Below are positions 9,123 through 17,190 of a stretch of 64,000 nucleotides of DNA, piece by piece. A program made the position numbers and the translations under genes. The stretch is from the NCBI GenBank assembly GCA_963739095.1, contig CAVTZF010000001.1:62001-126000 (forward strand), in the 5' to 3' direction. This DNA is from JACVRW01 sp963739095 (lineage in GTDB: Bacteria; Actinomycetota; Thermoleophilia; Solirubrobacterales; Thermoleophilaceae). A model generated the notes under the pieces. It was not told the DNA's origin. It saw only the letters and a list, made by a program, of their open reading frames with translations, and searched no databases. Position 1 is the first letter of the stretch; every line of letters starts with the position of its first letter.

Positions 9123-10508
9123 TTGTTGTCCAAGAAGTCGCTCGCGATCGTCTCGATCGCTGCCCTGACCGTCGCCGGCACGGCCTCAGCCGTGGTGGCC
9201 GGTGGCTCGGGCGGCCGAGACAACTCGCGGCAGATCATCAAGCAGATCGACCCCCGGAAGCCGAAGAACGTGATCCTGATCATCGGCGACGGCACCGGTG
9301 ACAGCGAGCTGACCATCGGGCGCTACTACCTGAACGGCGCCGAGGGGCCGCCGATGGCCTATGAGACGCTCCCCTTCTCGGGCGAGCTTCACACCTGGAA
9401 CCTGCAGTACGGGCCCGGCCCCGACTATCCGCCCAACTACGTGCCCGACTCGGCGCCGACTGCGACGGCCTGGTCGACCGGCAAGAAGACGACCGACGCC
9501 CGGCTCTCGCAGGGCCCGAGCGAGGCCGAGACCGTGCCCGGCTCGAACGAGGGCTTCAACACGACCTTCGAGATCATGAAGGAGCGCGGCAAGGCGATCG
9601 GCAACGTGACCACGTCCGAGCTGACCGACGCCACGCCGGCGGCGCCCACGTCGCACATCTCACGGCGCGCCTGCCAGGGGCCGAGCGACGCCCGCACGCT
9701 CTGCCCGCAGGAAACCAAGTCGGCCGGCGGGCTCGGGTCGATCACCGAGCAGCTCGTCGACGGCGGCTACGACGTCAACCTCGGCGGCGGCAGCGCCCGT
9801 TTCGAGCAACAGCTCGACGACGGGTCGGGCAACGTCATCGAGTACGCGCAGGACAAGGGCTTCCGCTACGTCACCAACGCGGCGCAGCTCGCCTCGGTCA
9901 ACAGCATCAAGAGCAAGCCGCTGCTCGGCGTGTTCGCACCGGTCAACATGACGACGCAGTTCGCGCCGCTGATCGGGGCCCCGACCCCGGGCGCCGGCTC
10001 GCCCACGACGCGCTGCAACGAGTCGAACCGCCCGGCCAACGAGCCGAGCCTCGGCGCGATGACCGACAAGGCCATCCAGCTCCTCTCGAAGGACAGGGAC
10101 GGCTTCTTCCTGCAGGTCGAGTCGGCGTCGATCGACAAGCGCGATCACGCATCCGACCTGTGCGGCCAGATCGGCGAGACGAAGCAGCTCGACGACGCCG
10201 TCAAGGAGGCGCTCGCCTTCCAGCGCTACCACAAGGACACGCTGGTGGTCGTGACCGCCGACCACTCGCACACGAGCCAGATCGTGGGTGCGACGTCCGA
10301 CACCCCGGGCTTCTACGCCACGGTGCAGACGGCCGACGGCCAGCCGATGCGTGTGTCGTACGGCACCGGCAAGACGCCGCCCGGCCAGGGTCACACCGGC
10401 GCGCGCGTGCCGGTCGCGGCGATCGGTCCGCAGGCGTCGAACGTGCTCGGCATCCGCGACCAGACCGACCTCTTCTACACCCTCATCGGGCGCAGGAGCG
10501 GCTGGTAG
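9123..10508 (+). CDS. phoA: Alkaline phosphatase, PhoA family
   Basis: Exported metal-dependent phosphomonoesterase. The 461-residue protein has an N-terminal signal (SLAIVSIAALTVAGTASAV). The metal-binding VILIIGDGTGDSE lies near residue 55. The nucleophile motif PDSAPTATAW puts the phosphorylated serine at about residue 110. Later metal ligands are in ESASIDKRDHASD and TADHSHTS. Two TTG codons (9123, 9126) are possible starts, with AGGAG six bases before the first. It has its own strong terminator (10544-10569) and a PHO-box-like repeat upstream. It belongs with phoX and the choice-of-anchor I gene in a phosphate-acquisition cluster. Confidence 0.92.
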   Translation: MLSKKSLAIVSIAALTVAGTASAVVAGGSGGRDNSRQIIKQIDPRKPKNVILIIGDGTGDSELTIGRYYLNGAEGPPMAYETLPFSGELHTWNLQYGPGPDYPPNYVPDSAPTATAWSTGKKTTDARLSQGPSEAETVPGSNEGFNTTFEIMKERGKAIGNVTTSELTDATPAAPTSHISRRACQGPSDARTLCPQETKSAGGLGSITEQLVDGGYDVNLGGGSARFEQQLDDGSGNVIEYAQDKGFRYVTNAAQLASVNSIKSKPLLGVFAPVNMTTQFAPLIGAPTPGAGSPTTRCNESNRPANEPSLGAMTDKAIQLLSKDRDGFFLQVESASIDKRDHASDLCGQIGETKQLDDAVKEALAFQRYHKDTLVVVTADHSHTSQIVGATSDTPGFYATVQTADGQPMRVSYGTGKTPPGQGHTGARVPVAAIGPQASNVLGIRDQTDLFYTLIGRRSGW

Positions 10509-10543
10509 GACCGACCGCAGCACAAACGGGCGTGCTTGACGAG

Positions 10544-10569
10544 GGGCCCGGTGGTTCGCCACCGGGCCC
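10544..10569 (+). terminator. Hairpin terminator after phoA
   Basis: A perfect 11-base stem (GGGCCCGGTGG with CCACCGGGCCC) closes on a TTCG tetraloop, 35 bases after the phoA stop. Only two T follow, so it is intrinsic-like without a long U-tract. Confidence 0.75.
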
Positions 10570-10576
10570 TTCGTGG

Positions 10577-10582
10577 TATCCC
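10577..10582 (+). promoter_or_regulatory. -10-like TATCCC, leaderless start at 10589
   Basis: TATCCC ends six bases before the ATG of the aldo/keto reductase gene, immediately after the phoA terminator stem. No Shine-Dalgarno sequence is seen. Confidence 0.35.
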
Positions 10583-10588
10583 GGGGGT

Positions 10589-11431
10589 ATGCACACGTTC
10601 AAGATCGGCGGCGACCTGGAGGTGCGCCGCCTCGGCTTCGGAGCCATGCGCATCACCGGCGACGGCATTTGGGGTCCGCCCGCGGATGAGGACGCTGCGC
10701 GCGCGCTGCTCCGGCATGTGGTCGAGCTCGGCGTCAATCTGATCGACACGGCCGACTCGTATGGTCCTGAGGTGAGCGAGAACCTCATCGCCGAGGCGCT
10801 GTATCCGTATCCCGACGGGCTCGTGATCGCGACCAAGGGCGGGATGCGCCGCACGGGACCCGGCCAGTGGCCACGCGACGCCCGGCCCGAGCGCCTGCGC
10901 GAGACCTGCGAGGGCAGTCTCAGACGCCTGAAGCTCGAGCGCATCGACCTCTATCAGCTGCACTCGCCCGATCCCAAGGTCCCCTACGAGGACTCGGTCG
11001 GGGCACTCAAAGAGCTTCAGGACGAGGGCAAGATCCGTCACATCGGGATCTCGAACGTCTCGGTGGACGAGCTCGAGCAGGCGCGCGAGATCGTCGACGT
11101 CGTGACGGTGCAGAACCGCTACAACCTGACCGACCGCTCCTCCGAGGACGTGCTCGACGCCTCCGAGCAGGCGGGCATCGGATTCATCCCCTGGTTCCCG
11201 CTCGCGACGGGCTCGCTGGCTGAGCCGGGCGGAGCGCTCGATGCCGTTGCGAGCGCGCACGACGCGACGCCCGGCCAGGTCGCGATCGCCTGGCTGCTTG
11301 CGCGCTCTGAGGTGATGCTGCCGATCCCCGGCACCTCGTCGGCGGAGCACCTGGAGGAGAACGTGGCGGCGGAGGAGCTGACGCTCAGCGAGGAGGAGCG
11401 CGATGCGATTGCAGGCGCGACTGCGGGGTAG
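10589..11431 (+). CDS. Aldo/keto reductase
   Basis: Cytosolic NADPH-dependent reductase of aldehydes or ketones, 280 residues, TIM-barrel AKR family. Motifs: RRLGFGAMRI, NLIDTADSYGPEVSE (active-site Asp and Tyr near 47-53), the catalytic-lysine segment VIATKGG, the segment LYQLHSPDP, GISNVS and the cofactor site PIPGTSS. An open frame continues upstream, but the ATG at 10589 follows the phoA terminator and fits the family N-terminus. It is first in a tight run with the VOC, flavoprotein and ligase genes. The substrate is unknown. Confidence 0.88.
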   Translation: MHTFKIGGDLEVRRLGFGAMRITGDGIWGPPADEDAARALLRHVVELGVNLIDTADSYGPEVSENLIAEALYPYPDGLVIATKGGMRRTGPGQWPRDARPERLRETCEGSLRRLKLERIDLYQLHSPDPKVPYEDSVGALKELQDEGKIRHIGISNVSVDELEQAREIVDVVTVQNRYNLTDRSSEDVLDASEQAGIGFIPWFPLATGSLAEPGGALDAVASAHDATPGQVAIAWLLARSEVMLPIPGTSSAEHLEENVAAEELTLSEEERDAIAGATAG

Positions 11432-11437
11432 ACGTCG

Positions 11438-12121
11438 GTGTTGACCTCTGAGCCCAACAGCCTCGACCACGTCGCCCTCTGGGTGAGCGAGCGGGAGCCG
11501 CTGGCCGGCTTCCTCTGCGACCACCTCGGCATGCACGTGATCGAGGAAACCGACAGCTTCACGCTCGTCGGCGTGGACGCCAAGCTCGGCAAGCTGACGC
11601 TCTTCGATGCCGAGGGCCCGCGCGAGCGCGGCGCCCTGCGGAGGGTGGCGTTGCGGGTGGGCGACCCCGACGCGGTGGCGGCCGGCCTGCCCGTTGAGGC
11701 CGAGCGGGCCGCCGACGGGGTGCTCGAGCTGGACGCGCCCGGCGGCCTGCGGATCGGCCTGGTGGCGGCGGACGGGCGCGCCTTCGACCTCGACCACGTC
11801 GTGCTCACGCTCGCCGATCCGGAATCCGCGGCCGCGGAGCTCGCTGAGCTCGGCTTCGAGCGCCGCGACGACGTGCTCGCGGTCGACGACCGCACGCTGC
11901 GGCTGGAGCAGGGCGCCGCCGACGATGGCGGCCGGCCGCTCCTCAACCATCTCGCTCTGCTCGTCGACGACGCGCACCGCGTGCAGGACGAGGCCGAGCG
12001 CGAGGGGCTCGAGATCGATGACGTCAAGGACGCTCCCAACACCTTCGCCGTGTTCGTGCGCGGGCCCGAGGGCGTGCGCATCGAGTACGTCGAGCACAAG
12101 CCGGGCTTCGCGCTCGTCTGA
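11438..12121 (+). CDS. VOC/glyoxalase-fold protein (two-domain, extradiol-dioxygenase-like)
   Basis: 227 residues forming two vicinal-oxygen-chelate modules: SLDHVALWVSER at the start and LDHVVLTLADPE near residue 118. The C-terminal part has LLNHLALLVDDAHR and EGVRIEYVEHKPG, as in dihydroxybiphenyl-dioxygenase-like or glyoxalase proteins. The GTG start lies seven bases after the reductase stop, with GGGG upstream. It may be a ring-cleavage enzyme, a glyoxalase or a binding protein; the metal ligands cannot be assigned with confidence. Confidence 0.75.
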   Translation: MLTSEPNSLDHVALWVSEREPLAGFLCDHLGMHVIEETDSFTLVGVDAKLGKLTLFDAEGPRERGALRRVALRVGDPDAVAAGLPVEAERAADGVLELDAPGGLRIGLVAADGRAFDLDHVVLTLADPESAAAELAELGFERRDDVLAVDDRTLRLEQGAADDGGRPLLNHLALLVDDAHRVQDEAEREGLEIDDVKDAPNTFAVFVRGPEGVRIEYVEHKPGFALV

Positions 12122-12124
12122 GCC

Positions 12125-13201
12125 GTGCCCGATCTCGTCGTAGCCGGGGCTGGCATGGCCGGGCTCGTGGCTGGGGCCGAGGCGCGCCGGCTCGGTGCCG
12201 AGCCGGTCGTCCTCGAGAAGCTCGCCGAGCCAGGGGGGTCGATGCGTCTCTCGAGCGGCGTCGTCTGGCGCCACCGCGAGTTCGCCGGCTTCCGGGCCGA
12301 CTGCCCGGCCGGCGACGAGCGGCTCCAGGCGCGCCTGTTCCAGCGTCTCGACGGCGACCTGCGCTGGCTGGAGGCGCTCGGCGCCCCGGTCACCGAGCGC
12401 GCGACCGGCAACCCGCTGACGACCGGCGTGCGCTTCGATCCCGCGCGCCTGACCGCCGCGCTCGTCTCTGCGGCGGATGGGGGCGGCTCGGCCGTCCGTT
12501 GCGACGCCGCGCTGACCGAGCTTCCCGACGACGCGCCCGTCGTCCTCGCCACCGGCGGCTTCGGCGCGAGCCGCGAGCTCCTGCGCGAGCACGTGACGGC
12601 CGAGGCCGAGCACGTGTTCATGCGCGCCGCGCCCGGCGGCACCGGCGACGGCCTGCGCCTAGGCCTCGTGGCTGGCGGGGATGTGAGCCGCGGCCTGGAC
12701 GAGGTGTACGCGCGTCTGATGCCGGCGCCGCCGGCGCAGATCGGGCCGGCCGACCTGGTGCGGCTCTCACAGCTCTACGCCAGCCACGCCACGGTCACGA
12801 ACGAGAGCGGCGACGGCTACACGACGCACACTTGGTCCGAGATCGACGTGGCCCAGTGGGCCGCGCGCCAGTCGCGCGCGCGCGCGTGGCTGACGGTGGA
12901 CAGCTCCATGCTCGACGAGCGGGTGCGCGAGCGCAGCGTCGGCGACATGGTCGGCGCCGCCGAGGCCGCCGGGGCGCCCGTCCGTCGCGACGGGGACGAT
13001 GTGACCGTGGAGACCGTCGCCGGGATCACGACGACGCTCGGCGGGCTCGCGATCGACACGCACGCCGAGGTGGTCCCGGGGGTGTTCTGCTGCGGGGCCG
13101 ACGCGGGCGGGATCGCCACCGGGGGTTACGCGAGCGGGCTGGCCGCGGCACTCGTATTCGGCCGGATCGCCGCGCGCGCCGCGCTCGGGGAGGCGCCGTG
13201 A
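12125..13201 (+). CDS. FAD-dependent oxidoreductase, fumarate reductase/KstD-like
   Basis: 358-residue flavoprotein. The N-terminal dinucleotide fold is VVAGAGMAGLVAGAEA, with GGSMRLSSG after the second strand. A second FAD segment (VLATGGFGASREL) lies near 140. The C-terminal FAD-closing motif GADAGGIATGGYASGLAAAL is near 325. This matches FAD_binding_2 dehydrogenases, but the chain is shorter than typical ketosteroid dehydrogenases or fumarate reductases (over 450), so part of the substrate cap is reduced. GTG start four bases after the VOC stop; its own end overlaps the next gene by four bases (GTGA). The substrate is unknown. Confidence 0.8.
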   Translation: MPDLVVAGAGMAGLVAGAEARRLGAEPVVLEKLAEPGGSMRLSSGVVWRHREFAGFRADCPAGDERLQARLFQRLDGDLRWLEALGAPVTERATGNPLTTGVRFDPARLTAALVSAADGGGSAVRCDAALTELPDDAPVVLATGGFGASRELLREHVTAEAEHVFMRAAPGGTGDGLRLGLVAGGDVSRGLDEVYARLMPAPPAQIGPADLVRLSQLYASHATVTNESGDGYTTHTWSEIDVAQWAARQSRARAWLTVDSSMLDERVRERSVGDMVGAAEAAGAPVRRDGDDVTVETVAGITTTLGGLAIDTHAEVVPGVFCCGADAGGIATGGYASGLAAALVFGRIAARAALGEAP

Positions 13202-14331
13202 GCGAGGACCCCGAGGTCCACGCCGCTCCTGCGGAGGTGCGGCGCAGCGGCCACGCCTTCGGAACCGGTGAGCCGTTCAGCGTCGGCATCGAGGAGGAGC
13301 TGCTGCTCGTCGACCCGGCCACGCTGCAGCTCGCGCACGTCGCCGACCGGATCCTGCCCGCTGTCGAGCTGCCCGAGGGGCGCGCCGACCACGAGGCGTT
13401 TCTCGCCGAGATCGAGCTGCGCTCGAGCCCGCAGCCGGACACGGGCGCGGCCGCCGCCGAGCTGGCCGAGAACCGCACAGCGGCGCGCGCCGCGGGCGCG
13501 ACGCTCATGGGGGTCGGCCTCCATCCGGATGCCCGCTACGGCGACGTGCGGCTGGTCGACTCCGAGCGCTACCGGCGCGTCGAGGGGGAGATGCGCGGCC
13601 TCATCAAGCGGACTCCGGAGTGCGCCCTGCACGTGCACGTCGGAATGCCCGACCCGGATGCGGCGGTCGCGGCGAGCAACGGCCTGCGCGAGTCGCTGCC
13701 GCTGATCCAGGGGCTCGGCGCGGGGTCGCCGTTCTGGTTCGGCCTCGACTCCGGGCTCGCCAGCGCGCGTTCGGCGATGGTGCGCGGCTACCCCGGCCGC
13801 GGGGCGCCGCCGCCGCTGCGAAGCTGGGACGAGTACCTGGCGGAGCTCGACGCGATCGGCGCGGGCGGCGGTCCGCAGGATCACACGATGGTCTGGTGGG
13901 ACGTGCGGCTCCAGCCCCGGCTCGGCACGATCGAGCTGCGTGAGCTCGACGTCCAGGCGGGCCTCGACGAGGCGGCGGGGATGGCGGCGCTCGTGCGCGC
14001 GCTGGCGCGGCGGGCGGCGGAGGCGCCGGTCGAGCACCTGGCGCCGGCCCAGACACTCGCGTGGTCGTGGTTCAGGGCCACGCGCGACGGTCTCGACGCC
14101 GAGATCGCCAGCGGCGACCGGCTCGTGCCGCTACGTGAGGTGGCGCGCGAGACGCTCGCCTCGCTGGCGGGGGAGGACCCCGCGCTCGACGGCGTCGAGA
14201 AGATCCTCATCGAGGGCAATGGGGCGGACCGGCAGCGGGCCGCCTTCGCGCGCGGCGGGATGCGGGCGCTGCTCGAGTACCTCGCGGCTGAGACAGCGCG
14301 GCCGCTGGGGGCGAACCCGGCCGCCGCCTGA
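13198..14331 (+). CDS. Carboxylate-amine ligase, GCS2/YbdK family
   Basis: ATP-dependent ligase of the glutamate-cysteine ligase type 2 fold, 377 residues. Motifs: FSVGIEEELLLVD near 25, AEIELRSSPQ near 65, CALHVHVGMPD near 142, and MVWWDVRLQPRLGTIELRELDVQ near 230, all typical of the family. Members make gamma-glutamyl-cysteine or related amide bonds; the acceptor here is unknown. The GTG start overlaps the upstream stop as GTGA, so translation is coupled. The operon with an aldo/keto reductase, VOC and flavoprotein may point to thiol- or peptide-linked detoxification; this is inference. Confidence 0.82.
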   Translation: MSEDPEVHAAPAEVRRSGHAFGTGEPFSVGIEEELLLVDPATLQLAHVADRILPAVELPEGRADHEAFLAEIELRSSPQPDTGAAAAELAENRTAARAAGATLMGVGLHPDARYGDVRLVDSERYRRVEGEMRGLIKRTPECALHVHVGMPDPDAAVAASNGLRESLPLIQGLGAGSPFWFGLDSGLASARSAMVRGYPGRGAPPPLRSWDEYLAELDAIGAGGGPQDHTMVWWDVRLQPRLGTIELRELDVQAGLDEAAGMAALVRALARRAAEAPVEHLAPAQTLAWSWFRATRDGLDAEIASGDRLVPLREVARETLASLAGEDPALDGVEKILIEGNGADRQRAAFARGGMRALLEYLAAETARPLGANPAAA

Positions 14332-14345
14332 GCTCAGGCGGCGGC
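14320..14345. terminator. Perfect palindrome spanning the ligase stop codon
   Basis: GCCGCCGCCTGAG and CTCAGGCGGCGGC form a gapless 26-base inverted repeat containing the TGA stop. As RNA it can fold with a small loop and may end the operon. There is no U-tract. Confidence 0.4.
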
Positions 14346-14374
14346 TCGGTCTCGCTCACTTGAAGCTGTTCCGC

Positions 14375-14392
14375 CGGCGCCCGAGGGCGCCG
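14375..14392 (-). terminator. Hairpin after the sigma factor gene
   Basis: CGGCGCCC and GGGCGCCG pair around a GA centre, about 20 bases past the sigma gene stop on the minus strand. The loop is tight and no T-run follows, so this is tentative. Confidence 0.35.
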
Positions 14393-14411
14393 AGCGGGGC
14401 GAGGCTCGTTG

Positions 14412-15296
14412 TTACGCGGCCTCGCGGAGCGCCGCGACGGCGTCGTCCTTGGCGAGCCGGCGCAGCGCACGGTCTTCGAGCTGGCGAACGCGCTCGCTCG
14501 AGAGCCCGAGACGGCGGCCCGTCTCGCGCAGCGCGTGCGGCTCCTCGCGGTCGAGGCCGAAACGCAGCGTGATGATGTCGCGCTCGACATCCGGCAGCGT
14601 CTCGACGGCCTCGCGCAGGCGGTCGTCCTCCATGCTGGAGACGACCTCGTCCTCCACGGCCGGGCCCTCGCCGGCGATCAGGTCGCCGAGGGCGGTCTCG
14701 CCGTCCTCACCGACGCCCTGATCGAGGCTCGTCGGGCCGCGGTCCGCTCGCCGGATGTCGGCCACCTCGTCGAGCGGAAGGTCCACGAACTCGGATATCT
14801 CCTCCTCCGTCGGCTGGCGGCCAAGCTGGACGGCGAGCTTGCGCTCGGCGTCCTGGATCTTGCGCGCCCGCGCGACGATGTGAACCGGCAGGCGGACGGT
14901 GCGGCCCGAGTTGGCGAGGCCGCGGCCGATGGCCTGACGGATCCAGAGCGTGCCGTAGGTGGAGAACTTGAAGCCCTTGCGCCAGTCGAACTTCTCGACA
15001 GCGCGGATCAGGCCGAGCATGCCCTCCTGGATCAGGTCCGAGAGGGGCAGGCCCTGCCCCTGATACTTGCGCGCGACGGAGATCACGAGCCTGAGGTTCG
15101 CGTTGATCATCCGCTCCTTCGCGGCAAGATCACCACGCTCGATGCGCTTCGCGAGCTCGACCTCGTCCTCCGCCGTGAGCAGCGGATGGCGTCGCGCCTC
15201 GTTGAAGAACAGCTGCAGTGAGTCCTCGAGCTCCACCGGCGCGACATGGCGGGTTTCGGGGGTCTCCGCAGGGCGAATCAGCGTGTCAGTCGTCAT
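14412..15296 (-). CDS. RNA polymerase sigma factor, SigA-like group 2 (no region 1.1)
   Basis: 294-residue sigma-70 protein. Region 1.2 (LFFNEARRHPLLTAEDEVELAKRIE) is followed by region 2 (MINANLRLVISVARKY, DLIQEGMLGLIRAVEKFDWRKG, FSTYGTLWIRQAI). Region 3 (RLPVHIVARARKI) and region 4 (LPDVERDIITLRFGL, ETGRRLGLSSERVRQLEDRAL) complete it. The acidic region 1.1 is absent, as in HrdB-related accessory factors. GAGAAG precedes the ATG. A close paralogue lies at 26155-27195. Which promoters each reads cannot be told from the sequence. Confidence 0.92.
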   Translation of the reverse strand: MTTDTLIRPAETPETRHVAPVELEDSLQLFFNEARRHPLLTAEDEVELAKRIERGDLAAKERMINANLRLVISVARKYQGQGLPLSDLIQEGMLGLIRAVEKFDWRKGFKFSTYGTLWIRQAIGRGLANSGRTVRLPVHIVARARKIQDAERKLAVQLGRQPTEEEISEFVDLPLDEVADIRRADRGPTSLDQGVGEDGETALGDLIAGEGPAVEDEVVSSMEDDRLREAVETLPDVERDIITLRFGLDREEPHALRETGRRLGLSSERVRQLEDRALRRLAKDDAVAALREAA

Positions 15297-15375
15297 AGCT
15301 TCTCGATTTGATAGTTCGAAGTCCGTCGAAAGTATTACACAGACGAGCTTCGCGGGTTACCCGGTGCGCACGCAG

Positions 15376-15397
15376 AAAACCCCCGAACGAGAGGGGG
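15376..15397 (-). terminator. Intrinsic terminator upstream of the sigma gene, minus strand
   Basis: Stem CCCCC (15380-15384) with GGGGG (15393-15397), eight-base loop, then TTTT on the minus strand. It stands between two divergent genes, where a terminator is not expected unless a short RNA ends here. Confidence 0.55.
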
Positions 15398-15466
15398 CTT
15401 TCAAGGCCCGATTGGACGTAACGTCCAAACCGGTGTACCAATTGCTTGCGCGTGCAACATATTTTA
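15376..15466 (-). ncRNA. Candidate small RNA or leader in the 15297-15596 gap
   Basis: On the minus strand a TAAAAT -10 box (15466-15461) is followed by an RNA that could start near 15454. That RNA would fold TTGC/GCAA, then an 8-base-arm hairpin (TTGGACGT, one base, ACGTCCAA; 15412-15428), and end in a CCCCC/GGGGG hairpin (15380-15397) followed by TTTT. This is promoter, structure and U-tract terminator within about 90 bases and with no open frame. It could instead be an attenuated leader of the sigma factor gene. Predicted from sequence only; no known family recognised. Confidence 0.4.
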
Positions 15467-15470
15467 TCAC
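15442..15470 (+). promoter_or_regulatory. Probable promoter of the eRF1-like gene
   Basis: TTGCTT (15442-15447), a 17-base spacer and TATCAC (15465-15470) on the plus strand, giving a leader of about 120 bases before the ATG at 15597. The unusually AT-rich -10 patch also serves the opposite strand. Confidence 0.4.
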
Positions 15471-15596
15471 AGGAGCCCCTTGTCCTGCTCCGCGAGCGGG
15501 GCTCGGCGCGGCCCGACGTTGGATCGGACCGCGTGGGCAGCGTAGGCTTCCGGGTAGAAGCCGGCACGGAACGTCCCCTTCGAAGGAGGGCAGGGC

Positions 15597-16730
15597 ATGC
15601 AGGTGACCGCTCCCGAACGCGACCAGTTGCGCCGACTCGCGGAGCTGAGGCTCGACCGGCCGGTTGTGCTCAGCCTCTACCTCGACCTGGATCCGTCCGA
15701 GTTCGGCACCCAGCCGGCGCGCGCCACAGCCGTGCGCTCGCTGCTCGACGAGGCCGAGCGCCGCGTTCGCGACCACGACAACCTGCCGCACGACGACAAG
15801 ATGGGCCTGCAGGCTTCGCTCAAGCGCGCCTCCGCGTTCCTCGAGCGCAGCCTGCCGACCGAGGGAGCGCAGGGGGTCGCGGTCTTCGCGAGCGAGCCCG
15901 CCAAGTTGTTCGAGGCGATCAAGCTGCCGCGGCCGGTCAGCAACCGGGTCGCGATCGGGCGCTCGCCGCTTGTCGGCCCGCTGGCTCGCTTCGAGCGCCG
16001 CGAGCGCTGGTGCGTGGCGCTCGTCAGCCGCCGCAACGCGCGCATCTTCCGCGGCTCTCCGGACGGGTTGCGCGAGATCGAGCAGATCCACGACACCGTC
16101 TTCGGCCAGCACGAGCGGGGCGGGCTCTCGCAGGCGCGCTTCGCGCGCGGCATCGAGAAGGAGAAGGACGACCACCTCAAGCACACGCGCGAGGCGCTGC
16201 TGCGCCACTTCAAGATCCGGCCCTTCCAGCGCCTGTTGCTCGGCGGGCCGAACGAGGTCGTGAAGGACTTCGAGGGCAAGCTGCACGGCTACCTCCGGGA
16301 CCGGGTGGTCGACGGGCGCATCGGCGTGGACGTCGACGTCGCCACTCCCGACACCGTGCTGGAGGCGGCCCGTCCGGTATTCGAGAAGGTCGAGCGCGAG
16401 CACGAGGGGCGCTTGCTCGAGCGTGTCGGCGAGCGGGGCGTGACGGGCATCGAGGCCGTGATCGGGGCGCTCAACGAGCGCCGCGTGGAGGTGCTTCTGC
16501 TCGACGAGCAGTTCTCCGGCGTCGCCGGCGCGCAGTGCGCGGTGTGCGGGCTGCTCGCCACGGAGGGCGAAACCTGTCCCGCCGACGGCGCCGAGATGAT
16601 CCAGCTCGAGGACCTGACCGACGCGGCGATCGAGCTCGCCGTTCAGCAGTCCGCCGAGGTGGTCGCGGTCCGACATCACCGCGACAAGCTCGACGACTAC
16701 GGCGGCGCGGCGGCGCTGCTGCGTTTCTGA
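15597..16730 (+). CDS. Bacterial eRF1-like protein (baeRF/Vms1-type peptidyl-tRNA hydrolase candidate)
   Basis: 377-residue soluble protein resembling bacterial archaeo-eukaryotic release factor families. WCVALVSRRNARIFRG (about 138-153) is the usual entry to the eRF1 domain. It is followed by a GGLSQARFAR segment (175-184) where release factors carry GGQ and Vms1/ANKZF1 carry a GxxQ motif. A later Rossmann-like domain 3 (LLLGGPNEVVKDFEGKL; VEVLLLDEQF) ends in a zinc-binding-looking tail (CAVC at 313-316, C327). AAGGAGG lies just upstream of the start. Inferred role: cleavage of peptidyl-tRNA on stalled ribosomes or tRNA-like substrates; no activity is shown for this protein. Confidence 0.7.
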   Translation: MQVTAPERDQLRRLAELRLDRPVVLSLYLDLDPSEFGTQPARATAVRSLLDEAERRVRDHDNLPHDDKMGLQASLKRASAFLERSLPTEGAQGVAVFASEPAKLFEAIKLPRPVSNRVAIGRSPLVGPLARFERRERWCVALVSRRNARIFRGSPDGLREIEQIHDTVFGQHERGGLSQARFARGIEKEKDDHLKHTREALLRHFKIRPFQRLLLGGPNEVVKDFEGKLHGYLRDRVVDGRIGVDVDVATPDTVLEAARPVFEKVEREHEGRLLERVGERGVTGIEAVIGALNERRVEVLLLDEQFSGVAGAQCAVCGLLATEGETCPADGAEMIQLEDLTDAAIELAVQQSAEVVAVRHHRDKLDDYGGAAALLRF

Positions 16731-16753
16731 GGGCACGCGGCGGGCGGCGCCTG

Positions 16754-16774
16754 CTGCCGGGCTAACGGCGGCAG
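16754..16774 (+). terminator. Hairpin after the eRF1-like gene
   Basis: CTGCCG (16754-16759) pairs with CGGCAG (16769-16774) 24 bases after the stop. No clear T-run; tentative. The rest of the 186-base gap (16731-16916) holds only short CAGTCGC-type repeats. Confidence 0.35.
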
Positions 16775-16916
16775 TGAAGGGGTGACTCCGCGACTGCTCG
16801 GCGTCGCATGGCATCGCCGTGCAGTCGCCAGCAGTCGCAGCGCCCACTAGATTGCTTCACGCGCGCCTGACCGGGAATGCGTAGGGCTTCGCCACTCGAC
16901 GAGGAAGGACGACCGA

Positions 16917-17141
16917 ATGTTCAAGCTGTTGATCGGGGCCGCGCTCGGGTTCGCGGCCGGTGCTTGGTTTATGGGATCGCCGGATGGGGCGCAGAAGCTC
17001 GCGCTCGTGAAGGAGAAGGCCGCCGGAATCGCGGGCAAGGGCAACGAGGCCGCCAAGGGGGACTCCTATGCCTCGGCAACGGCCGGCGAGCCGATCGTCG
17101 AGACGGATCCGGCGAGCGCGGAGACGTTCAGCCGGTCCTAG
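16917..17141 (+). CDS. Small membrane-anchored protein, YtxH-like
   Basis: 74 residues: a short hydrophobic N-terminal anchor (LLIGAALGFAAGAWFMG) followed by a Lys/Glu/Ala-rich polar tail, the layout of YtxH-type stress-associated membrane proteins. AGGAAGG lies nine bases before the ATG, which supports a real gene despite its size. Function unknown. The next gene starts 49 bases on. Confidence 0.6.
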   Translation: MFKLLIGAALGFAAGAWFMGSPDGAQKLALVKEKAAGIAGKGNEAAKGDSYASATAGEPIVETDPASAETFSRS

Positions 17142-17161
17142 GCTCCGGTAGAGGACAATCG

Positions 17162-17187
17162 GGCTCCTCGTTCCCAGGGAAGGAGCC
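17162..17187 (+). promoter_or_regulatory. Hairpin that could mask the ribosome binding site of the 17191 gene
   Basis: GGCTCC (17162-17167) pairs with GGAGCC (17182-17187), and TTC with GAA inside it, so the AAGGAG site would lie in the stem. Possible translational control; sequence prediction only. Confidence 0.3.
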
Positions 17188-17190
17188 TCG

